Of a DNA stretch of 64,000 bases, positions 10,783 through 21,020 are shown piece after piece. Position 1 is the stretch's first letter; each line of letters starts with the position of its first letter. The notes beneath the pieces were generated by a model. The model was not told where the DNA came from, made no database searches, and saw only the letters and a list, made by a program, of their open reading frames with translations. The stretch comes from Linnemannia schmuckeri (lineage: Eukaryota > Mortierellomycota > Mortierellomycetes > Mortierellales > Mortierellaceae). Both the position numbers and the translations under genes were made by a program. The stretch lies in contig JANATG010000004.1 of assembly GCA_029449235.1 (NCBI GenBank), positions 1,178,001 through 1,242,000 of the forward strand, given 5' to 3'.

Positions 10783-13700
10783 CGACACGACGATGAGCGG
10801 CAACAGATTCACCTACTCGTCCGCACCGCTGCGGCGTGTGGACTGTGTGCAGTTTGGTATCCTCTCGCCAGAGGAAATTGTACGTTTGTATTTTCGATGT
10901 TTGTGTGCTTTATGTTTTGCGTGTGTGGTTTTGTGTGTCCTGTAAAGAGGTTAAAGTGTGGCATCGTACTATTATTGTTTATTGCTATTTTTGTTGCGTA
11001 TGAGATGAGGCAGCGTAAACTAATAAACATGTATTCCTGATCTGTGTGTGTACATAAAAACAAAAACAAACACAAAACAAAATATACATAGAAAAACATG
11101 TCTGTGGCCAAGATCGAGCACGCAGAGCTGATTGACGAGGGCACCAAGCGGCCCAAGATCGGTGGTCTGCACGATCCCCGCATGGGTACTATCAACCGCA
11201 ACTTCAAGTGCCAGACGTGCTCGGAAGGCATGGCTGAGTGCCCCGGACATTTCGGTCATATTGAGCTGGCCAAGCCTGTTTATCTGAACGGTATGTCTGA
11301 TTGACATGTCCCATGTTTATTTAGTCGTTATTTATTCAAGCGCGCATTTTGAGTCTTTTTTTTGAAGGCAAAAATCGTGTAGGAATATATGAACGACTAA
11401 TCTGAGCATTGAACCACAACTGCCTAATAGGTTTTCTGACCAAGGTCAAGAAGATTCTTGAGTGTGTGTGCTACTCTTGCTCCAAACTCAAGGTGGATGA
11501 TGTAAGTGTGTTGCTCCCTCTTTTGGTCCTAGACTGCTATTCCTTTTTCTTTTTCTTTCAGTTTTCGTCCAGTGGATAAAAATGAAATAGAAATAGTATC
11601 TGCCGGTGGCGCTGTTGGTGGCAAAGCATAAACTAATCAGTCGTTATATTCTTTCCGATCATTCCTCTCTGATCTGAACATTTGTGGTGCTAGAACAACA
11701 GCAAGTTTGTCAGAGCTCGACGCATCAGAGACCCCAAGGTCCGTTTGAAGGCTGTTTGGGAGCTGGCCAAGACCAAGATGGTTTGCGAAGGCGGGGATGA
11801 TATTGACGGCGAGATGGGCGAAGAGATGGAGGTAGATGAGCAAGGCATCCCACAGCCCAAGAAGAAGTCGCACGGTGGATGTGGACACCGCCAGCCCATC
11901 TTCCGCAAGGAAGGCCTTGGCCTGAGCGTTAACTTTAAAGCCAACGCCAACGACGTAAGTATTTTTGGCTTTATTAAAGCTTCGCTATGTCAGATTGTTG
12001 GTCTTTTTCTGTTGACTGACAGTAAACGACAATATCAATGCTCAATCATCATTCGCCTTGCGCTCAAAATAGGACTCTCAACCCGAGGGTAAGCGCACAT
12101 TGACTCCCAGTGATGCCTACCACATCTTGAAGCGCATTTCGGACGAAGATATCCAGGCCATGGGTCTGTCAGCAGAGTTTGCTCGTCCCGAGTGGATGAT
12201 CATGACTGTGCTTCCCATCCCTCCTCTTGCTGTCCGCCCCAGTATTCAGATGGATGGATCGAGCACAGGAGAGGATGATCTTACTCACAAGTTGTTCGCT
12301 ATCATCAAGACCAATGCCGATGTCTACCGGTGTGCACAGGACGGAACGCCAGCACATTTGATCCAGCAGCATGAGCAATTGCTTCAGTATCACGTCGCCA
12401 CATACATGGATAACGACATTGCTGGACAGCCTCCAGCAGCCCACAAGAACGGACGACCTGTAAGTGGATACTGTTTGTTTTGAACATGTATGTGTGTCTT
12501 TCTTAGGTTTGTTTGTTTTGAGATCATTGACAAGGTACTCACCGCCAACCCTTTTTTTAATTTTCCTCTCGCCATACAGCTCAAGTCGATTCGTGCTCGT
12601 CTGAAGGGAAAGGAGGGTCGTCTTCGTGGAAACTTGATGGGAAAGCGTGTGGATTTTTCGGCGCGTACAGTTATTACAGGAGACCCCAACTTGTCGATTG
12701 ACGAGGTCGGAGTGCCCCGCAGTATCGCCAGGACCCTCACCTACCCAGAGCTGGTCACACCCTACAACATTGACAAATTGCAGGAGCTGGTTAGGAACGG
12801 ACCCACAGAGCATCCCGGAGCCGTGTATGTCATCCGTGATGATGGCCAGCGTATTGACTTGCGGTGGAACAAGCGAGAGGTTCCTTTGCAGCTCGGATGG
12901 AAGGTCGAACGTCACATCAACGACGGCGACGTTGTTATCTTCAACCGTCAGCCCTCTCTGCACAAAATGTCGATGATGGGTCACAGGATTCGCGTGATGC
13001 CCTACTCGACATTCCGCCTCAACCTCTCGGTCACATCGCCTTATAACGCCGATTTCGACGGAGACGAGATGAACTTGCACGTTCCCCAATCGGTTGAGAC
13101 GCGTGCCGAAATTACAGAAATCTGCATGGTTCCTCGTCAGATCGTTTCGCCCCAGTCGAACAAACCCGTCATGGGTATTGTACAGGATACACTGTGTGGT
13201 GTGCGCAAGTTTACAAAGCGCGACTGCTTCTTGACCAAGGAGATGGTGATGAACTTGGTGATGTGGGTACCCGGTTGGGAGGGATTCCTGCCAACCCCTG
13301 CAATTCTCAAGCCCAAGCCCCTGTGGACGGGAAAGCAGATGATCAGCATGATCATTCCCAAGGGCATCAACTGTATCACCTTCCACTCGACTCACCCTGA
13401 TAGCGAGGAGAGTGATATCTCCCCTGGAGATACCAAGGTCATTGTCGAGAATGGTGAGCTGATTTGTGGTATTGTCTGCAAGAAGACCGTCGGTACATCG
13501 GGAGGCGGATGGATCCACGTTATCATGAACCAGTACGGACCAGAGGTGGCCAAGACGTTCTTCAACGGATGTCAGACGGTCGTCAACTACTGGCTGTTGC
13601 AGCACGGATTCAGTATTGGTATTGGAGACACAGTTGCGGATCGTAACACGGTCATGGGCATTACCTCGATCATCAACAACGCGACCAGCAACGTCAATGA

Positions 13701-16700
13701 TCTCATTATCCAGGCACAGCAGGACAAACTCGAGTGCAAGCCCGGTATGACCCTGCGCGAGACATTCGAGTCAAACGTGAACAGGGCGCTGAACACGGCT
13801 CGTGATGATGCAGGAAAAATGGCCCAGCAGAGTTTGCGCGAGGATAACAATGTCAAGCAGATGGTTATCTCTGGATCCAAAGGATCCTTCATTAACGTCT
13901 CGCAGATGACAGCCTGTGTGGGTCAGCAGAACGTCGAGGGTAAACGTATTCCTTTTGGATTCAAATACCGGACCCTGCCTCATTTTACCAAGGATGACCA
14001 TTCGCCTGAGAGTCGTGGTTTTGTCGAGAACTCGTACCTTCGTGGTTTGACCCCTCAAGAGTTCTTCTTCCATGCCATGGGAGGACGTGAAGGTAAAGCA
14101 TGCGAGGATGAAGGAACTGATTGTAGTTTTTGCTGTTTGGTTATTATTTTGCTCTCGATTACTCATCTCTCTTTATTATATCTCTCCTTTCCCCTCATTT
14201 TCCCTACCCATTAGGTCTGATTGATACCGCTGTCAAGACTGCTGAGACCGGTTATATTCAGCGTCGTCTGGTCAAGGCGCTGGAGGATGTGATGGTCAAA
14301 TACGACGGCACCGTCCGAAACTCTCTCGGCCATGTGATCCAGTTCTGTTATGGTGAGGATGGCATGGATGCCTGTCACGTCGAGAAGCAACGCCTGGATA
14401 CGGTCAAGATGTCCAATGCTCAGTTTGAGCGAAAGTTCAAGATTGAGTTGGCGGACAAGTCCAAGGGATTCAAGCCAGGCACTCTCGACTACTCTGTGCT
14501 CAAGTCGTTGGAGGAGGCCGATGCTGCCAGGCCCAACGGATCGAGATCCAATGTCGGCCCCGTGCAGTCGTTGCTGGATGCCGAGTTCAAGCAGTTGGAG
14601 GAAGACCGCCACTTGCTCCGCAACTATATCTTTACGGAGGGTGATGACCAATGGCCCATGCCTACCAACATCAGACGTTACATTTGGAACTCCAAGCAGA
14701 TGTTCCACGTCGACCACAAGCGACCCAGCGACCTCGATCCTCGTCACATCTTGGAGAGCATCAAGAACCTGGAGAAGCAACTGGTTGTCGTCCGCGGCAC
14801 AGACCGCATCAGTGTGGAGGCACAGGACAACGCAACTTTGCTCTTCCGCATGTTGATTCGTTCGACGCTTGCAGTCCGCAGGGTGATTGAGGAGTACCAT
14901 TTGACACGTGAGGCCTTTGATTGGGTTGTCGGTGAGATTGGATCCCGCTTCGCCCACGCGATGGTTAACCCCGGAGAGATGGTCGGTACGGTCGCGGCCC
15001 AGTCGATCGGAGAGCCCGCCACACAGATGACGCTCAACACTTTCCATTACGCCGGAGTGTCGTCCAAGAACGTTACACTGGGAGTGCCTCGTCTCAAAGA
15101 GATTATCAACGTTGCGACCAACATTAAGACGCCCTCGTTGAACGTTTATCTGACGGACGACTGTGCGCGCAACATGGAGAGGGCCAAGCAGGTCCAGGTG
15201 GCGCTCGAGTACACCAACCTGCGCAAGGTGACCTCGTCGACCGAGATTCACTATGATCCCGATCCAGAAAACACTAACATCGAGGAGGATCAGGACTTTG
15301 TTTCGGCCTATTATGCCATGCCTGATGATGACCTGAACCCTTCGCGCACTTCGCCCTGGTTGCTGCGTATCGAGCTGGACCGCAAGATGATGCTGGACAA
15401 GAAGCTGACGATGGCGGATGTGTCCAACAAGATCTCGGAGGACTTCCAGCGTGATCTGATGTGCATTTGCTCCGACGACAACGCTGAGAAGCTGATTATC
15501 CGGTGCCGCATCATTAGTGAGGAGCAGGCTGACAAGCAGGCGGATGTTCAGGAGGAGGAGGATGTGTTTTTGAAGAAGATTGAGAGCAGTTTGTTGAGCT
15601 CGATCGGCCTGCGTGGTATTAAGAACATTACCCGTGTGTACATGGTGGAGAAGAAGAAGATTACAATCACGGAGAGCGGCACTTTTGGCTCACACATGGA
15701 GTGGCACTTGGAGACCAGTGGTTCGAATTTGAAGGCCGTCATGTGCGAGGAGGATGTCGACGCTAGCAGGACCTATTCGAATAACTGCGGTGAAGTCATG
15801 TCGGTTCTTGGTATTGAGGCAGCTCGTCAGGCGCTTTTGAAGGAGTTGCGTGGAGTCATTGAGTTTGACGGTTCCTATGTCAACTACCGCCACTTGTCGT
15901 TGCTGTGCGATGTGATGACTCACCGCGGACATCTGATGGCTATTACGCGCCACGGTATCAACCGCGCCGAGACTGGAGCATTGATGCGTTGTTCGTTCGA
16001 GGAGACTGTTGAGATTTTGATGGAGGCTGCCGCTGTTGGTGAGTTGGATGACTGCCGCGGAGTAGCCGAGAACATTATGTTGGGACAGCTGGCGCCTTTG
16101 GGAACCGGCGAGTTTGACCTGATGTTGGATGAGAAGATGTTGAGTACGGTTGTTGAAGGACCCCGCCCTGGCATGACCGGTGGTATGGGTATGGGTATGG
16201 GCATGGGCATGGGTATGGGCCACGATAGCATGGGATCTGCGATGACCCCGTACGACGGACGCTCGCCTCAGTATGTGGACTTTTCACACCCCAGCTCGCC
16301 AATGGACGCAGTGTTCTCGCCTATGGGTAATTCGGGAGCCAGCTCACCTATGGGCCCCGGATCATGGGATGCAGCCAGTCCCTATGGAGCTACCAGTCCT
16401 GGATACTCCCCAGCATCTCCAGGCTATTCGCCCAGCTCGCCCATGTACGCGACCAGCCCTGGTTACAGTCCTACGTCTCCTAGCTACAGCCCTACGTCGC
16501 CGAGCTACAGTCCCACATCTCCCAACTATTCGCCCACGTCACCCTCGTACTCTCCTACGTCGCCTTCGTACTCTCCTACGTCGCCCTCATATTCGCCTAC
16601 GAGCCCAAGCTACAGCCCCACGTCCCCAAGCTACAGCCCGACGTCGCCCTCGTACTCACCTACGAGCCCAAGCTACTCTCCGACGAACCATGGTTATGGT

Positions 16701-17546
16701 GCGACCTCGCCGGCGTACAGTCCCACGTCGCCCTCGTACTCGCCCACGTCCCCATCGTACTCGCCTACGAGCCCCAGCTACAGTCCCACATCGCCTTCAT
16801 ATTCTCCTACGTCACCAAGCTACTCTCCTACGAGCCCCAGCTATTCGCCTACGTCGCCCTCGTACAGTCCTACATCACCTAGCTACTCGCCGACATCGCC
16901 CTCGTACTCTCCTACGAGCCCCAGCTACTCGCCCACGTCGCCCTCATACAGCCCCACGAGTCCTAGCTACTCTCCTACGAGCCCAAGCTATTCTCCAGCA
17001 AGCCCTAGCTACTCACCTAGCTACTCGGCACCAACGACGTCGTTCTCACCCATGGGTTACGGTACAGGCGGAGGATCGTCGAGCGGCGGAGCAGCGACTC
17101 CTGGACGACCCATGTACAGTCCTGCCGGCAATGGTGCGGCCAGCCCTTCCCGTCCTCCTGCCGGTCAGGGCAAGTCGACCAGCCCAACGTACTCGGACGA
17201 TGAGGAGTAGCGGCAATGACTATGACAGTGCAAGGTGGACGCGGGGTTGGAGTTGCGAACAAGCAACAACAACAACAGACATACAATCAATATCGACATA
17301 ACATACAGAAAAACGCCACAACCGTCCTTCCAACACACACAGCACTACTCAACTCAAAGGCATCATCAACTTTGCCTTTGCATCTTTTTGCAATTGCGTC
17401 GACTGAAGGAGACCAGGAGGACAAGTCTTATTTGTGTGTATTTTTTAGAAATAACCAACCAAATGTGGGGAGATGAACAGGAGCAAAATGCGCGATCTGG
17501 TCGGAGAGCGACCTTTTGACCTTCCCCCGCGCCATCATGGAAGGAC
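10783..17546 (+). repeat. Right arm of 6.76-kb inverted repeat carrying RPB1
   Basis: This arm is the reverse complement of 3168-9931. The inner edge is at 10783, 10 bp before the ATG. The outer edge is at 17546, 336 bp past the stop codon. Beyond 17546 the sequence (TTCCCCAAC) no longer matches the flank of the left arm. A small hairpin-forming GGTCGGAGAGCGACC lies close to the outer end in both arms. Confidence 0.97.
10793..17210 (+). CDS. RPB1: RNA polymerase II largest subunit RPB1, right copy
   Basis: The exons are 10793-10879, 11092-11290, 11431-11501, 11694-11954, 12073-12459, 12580-14092 and 14215-17210, all with GT-AG junctions, giving 1,837 residues (yeast about 1,733, human about 1,970). 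The N-terminus is MSGNRFTYSSAPLRRV. It is followed by the clamp zinc ligands, a second zinc site (CYSC...CGHRQP), the metal-A loop DFDGD at residues 493-497, and the trigger loop near residue 1110. The C-terminal repeat domain spans about residues 1565-1780. Its heptads are almost all perfect YSPTSPS, interrupted once in the middle by YSPTNHGYGATSPA. A Gly-Met dipeptide run precedes it and an acidic YSDDEE tail ends it. The leader upstream looks like a normal 5'UTR, so this is my preferred ancestral copy, but that is an inference. Confidence 0.95.
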
Positions 17547-17887
17547 TTCCCCAACTTTCGTCAAAAAAAAAGTAGCTTGAAACATATTTGTAAAATATTA
17601 AAATCCAAAAAAAAATTGGAAAAAGAGGGCGACAATCACTGTAACCATGATGTACATGGTTGAAACGAATTTGTATGCGTTGTGATATGAACAGGAAAAT
17701 GGTGAGAAAGAAGCTGGGGTTCTTTATTGAGCCCTTCAAAATATATACTGAATGGAATAATCTACTACCCTTAATATAATGGACAGACACTGAGATGCAA
17801 CATGCGTTTTTATTTTTTAAATTCCGTTTATTACTTTAAAATACTTCTGGGGGGTGAGGGTTTTCTACTTCAATAACTCTGAACTAT
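17547..17887. other. Gene-free stretch right of the inverted repeat
   Basis: This is AT-rich unique sequence between the outer edge of the right arm and the stop codon of the next minus-strand gene. It probably holds that gene's 3'UTR. No open frame or repeat stood out. Confidence 0.5.
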
Positions 17888-20539
17888 TTACAAATGACGA
17901 CCCGCACCACGCTGGTTCATGTGCTCCTGGTTCATATGCTCCTGGCTATGGTGCTCCTGGCTATGGTGCTCCTGGTTCTGGCGCTGATCATTGTTGTTAT
18001 AAACAGTTTGACCTTCCTTAACAGTCGCGTAAGACTTAGGATCGATGGGCTCTTGGTGGCGGTCAACCACATCTGCACGACCTGTCGAGGTACCGTCATC
18101 ATAATAGTCGGTCGTAGTGACGGTCTTGACCCAGACGACTTCTTCGCCGGGACCAGCTTTGGGGACGGACCCGTGATAGGATGCTGGGATTCCGGCTGCG
18201 TTGGTGTCTGCGGCTTTGGTCTCGGTGGGAGTAGCGGATGTCTGGTGCGTGTTGGTCATGTGGGGAGCGGTGGCCGCGGCCATGATGGGTGCAGTGCCGC
18301 TGGTGGTTGTGGTGGAAGGGTGAGTAGTTGCGGTGGAAGGGTGGGTGGTTGCGGTAGAAGGGTGAGTAGTTGCGGTGGAAGGGTGGGTGGTTGCGGTAGA
18401 AGGGTGAGTGGTTGCGGTGGAAGGGTGGGTGGTTGCGGTGGAAGGATGAGTAGTTGCGGTGGAAGGGTGAGTAGCTGTGGCGTAAGGGTGAGTAGTTGCG
18501 GTGGAAGGATAAGGAGTTGTGGTGGATGTCTTTTCGTGGGCGGGGATGTTAGTGTTGGATGAGGTTGCGAAAGAAGTAGGGGCAGCGTTGTTGTTGTGAG
18601 AGGAGGTGTACGAAGTAGGGGCGGTGTTGTTGTAGGAGGTGGTGTTATGAGTGTTGTTCGAAGGGGCAGACACGTTGTGGGCAGAGTTCTCGGCACTGGT
18701 GGCCTTGTGGCCGAGGTATGCGGCAGTGCCAGCAGCAGCGGCTCCGACGACGGGGGCGGAGGCCTTCTCGGTCATGGGACGCGACGAGGGAGTAGTGAAT
18801 TTGGAGGAGTCAGTGGAGGAGGAAGGATTGGTGGCGGCGATCTTGGTTTGAAAGGTGTCCAGGGTAGGGCTATGGGCGATGGCGGGCTCGGCGACCACAG
18901 GCTTGGCATCGGGTTTGGTGGTGTGCGGGTAGGTAGTGTTCTTGTCCATGGGAGTCGAAGTGGAGTAGGTGTTGTTGTTGTTGTTGTTGTTGTGGGTGAC
19001 ATTGGGAGTCTTGTCGGTGGAGGTGTCTTTCTTATTGAAAGTCCCCTTAGCCTCGGAGGCCTTGTCTCCAAGATAGGCGGCAGTGCTAACAGCAGCGGCG
19101 CCAAGGGCCGAAGCCGCACCAACAACGGGAGCCTTGACCTTCTCTGTCAGAGGGGTAGACGAAGAGGTGTGGTGGGTTGTGGTGTGGGTCGAGTAGGGCT
19201 GCATAGGAGTAGTCGAAGCAGCAGAGTTGTAAGAGGCCGAGCTCGAGACCGAAGGATTATAAATTCCCCTAGCCGAGTCCATAGTCGCATGCGAAGTAGT
19301 CGACGAAGGAGTATCAGAGGAGGAGGAAGTCGTCAAGTTGCTGACAGTTTCCTTGACAGACTCCTTGGCCTCCGAGGCCTTGTTACCTAGGTAGGCAGCA
19401 GTGTCTGCAGCAGCGGTGCCGACAGCAGAGGCGGCGCCGACGACGGGGGCGGTGACCTTCTCCGTCAAGGGACGCGAGTTTGTGGTAGAGGTAGAGGTGG
19501 TGCTGGGACGTGCGTCAATGTCAGTGGTACTGGGACGTGCGTCAATATCAGTGGTACTGGGGCGTGAATCAGTAGCAGTGGTTGAGTGATGAGTGTTGTA
19601 ACCCTGGTTCAATTTGGTGGTGGGATGGACATCAACCTTGGAGGCAGGGACACCAGAGGTGGCGTGGAGATCGGCCTCCTTGGCGCGGTAGCCTGTCTTG
19701 GAGGCGGTGCTATCCAAGCCGGTGGAGTGGATGGGCTCGACGTCGACGGGGGCCGAGGGGATGGGGCCTGCGGCGGTGTGGGGGTGCATGTGGATTGGGG
19801 TGTCTGAGGTCGAGTCATCCTTGAGGTTGTGCACCTGGGTCTACAAGATGGACGAAGAGTTAATAAACATGTATATTTGAAACAGTTTTCACAACAAACG
19901 CATCTTTCGACACTTTTCCTTGGATATTACACTTACGTTGGGGAAGTCAGCAATAGGCTGAGCCTTGTTGGTAGCAGGCATCGAGCTGTGCATAGTAGAA
20001 GGGTGGTGGTTGTCGACAGCAGTCTTGTCGGTAGTAGCACCCTTCTCCGCAAAAAGGCTCTTGACCGCCGAAACGGTAGCCGCACCAACAACAACAGCGC
20101 TCGCGGCGACCGTCTTAGTAACATCCGCGGCAGTATGAGCAGCAGTCGAGGCAACATCCGCGGCAGTATGAGCAGCAGTCGAAGCAACATCCGCGGCAGT
20201 ATGAGCAGCAGTTGAAGCGCCCGAGACGACCTGATCCTTCAAAGTCGAGTCGCTTCTACTATGCGTAGTACCAGTAGTAGTGGTAGTAGCAGTAGTACTG
20301 GTAGGAGCAGTAGTAGTGGTAGGAGCAGAGTCATGGAGTGAAGCCTTGCTAAAGGATTCGGCAAGATGCTCCTTGGCAACCTCGATGTTTTCGGGGTTGT
20401 AAGGAGTTGCGGTTCCTCCGATGGTGGGGCCGGCGACCTCGTAGGTGGAGCCTGAGGGATTCTGAACGCCCGCGCGCATGACTGTTGCGCGGTTGGTTGA
20501 GGAAGGGGTGTCGGTGGTTTTTTGGTTGCTTCGCTCCAT
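17888..20539 (-). CDS. Ser/Thr/Ala-rich repeat protein of unknown function
   Basis: Two exons (20539-19937 and 19840-17888, phase 0 junction) give 851 residues. I do not recognise a named family. Exon 1 holds three back-to-back copies of STAAHTAADVA. Exon 2 holds three spaced copies of an Ala-rich module of about 35 residues that begins P-L/M-T-E-K and continues APVVGAA...TAAYLG-K-A. These are separated by Ser/Thr/Asn-rich linkers, and about nine TTHPSTA heptapeptides follow. The C-terminal segment has a denser, possibly conserved patch (GEEVVWVKTVTTTDYYDDGT) and ends in QEHHSQEHMN repeats. There is no signal peptide or clear membrane span. The Ala-rich modules could form amphipathic helices as in LEA-like or lipid-droplet-coating proteins, but that is speculation. 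Confidence 0.75.
18303..18500 (-). repeat. 21-bp coding minisatellite (TTHPSTA units)
   Basis: Tandem units of 21 bp, read on the + strand as variants of GGTGGAAGGGTGAGTAGTTGC, encode the TTHPSTA heptapeptide array inside the preceding gene. Units differ at a few bases, mostly GAGTAG versus GGGTGG. All differences keep the frame. Confidence 0.85.
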
Positions 20540-21020
20540 TTTTGTTATTTTTTTTTTTTTTTTTCTTTTTTTTTTTGGTTATAGGGTGTGTTATTTGTGT
20601 GGAGTTGTTTGTTAAAAGGTGGGTGTAGTGAAAGGACAGATGTGTTTATTATTTACAGTATTTACAGTGAGGGGAGAGAGAGTGAGAGATGAGGATGATG
20701 AAGGATAGAATAAGATAAAGAAGAAAGAAGAAAAGAAGAGAAAAAGAAAAAGAAAAAGAAAAAGAAAAAGAAAAAAAATATAAAAAACGCAAAAGAATGG
20801 GGAAAGACGCGAAATTGAATAAGAATGACATCGAGAAAAAATTTCTGCAGGATGACCCAAAAATGAAACGCGTCCGGCAGCTACAATTGGGCGACATGGA
20901 TAGCACTAAGCCAGAGACATCCCCACCTCCAACAGGCTGAAACGGCCCTGTTTCTTGGGATAGACAACTAACCTCATTCACTCACTTGGAGATACCACAA
21001 GGCAGGTGCGCTAACGATTT
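20540..21020. other. Intergenic region with T and GA/AAAAAG tracts
   Basis: This region lies between two minus-strand genes. It has poly(T) runs just upstream of the 20539 start and an (AAAAAG)n-like purine tract at about 20735-20785. No gene was recognised. Confidence 0.5.

Noticed and set aside
12169..13605. 478-codon antisense open frame in RPB1 (mirror at 7109-8545), and a 346-codon one at 14211-15251 (mirror 5463-6503)
   Set aside because: Both lie exactly opposite the conserved RPB1 exons and cross its introns; they reflect codon bias on the opposite strand.
16273..17301. 342-codon open frame overlapping the RPB1 tail (mirror at 3413-4441)
   Set aside because: It is the +1 shadow of the heptad repeats, rich in Arg/Leu/Thr repeats dictated by the YSPTSPS codons.
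18303..18500. CRISPR-like regular repeats
   Set aside because: Units are contiguous 21-bp coding repeats without spacers in a eukaryotic gene.
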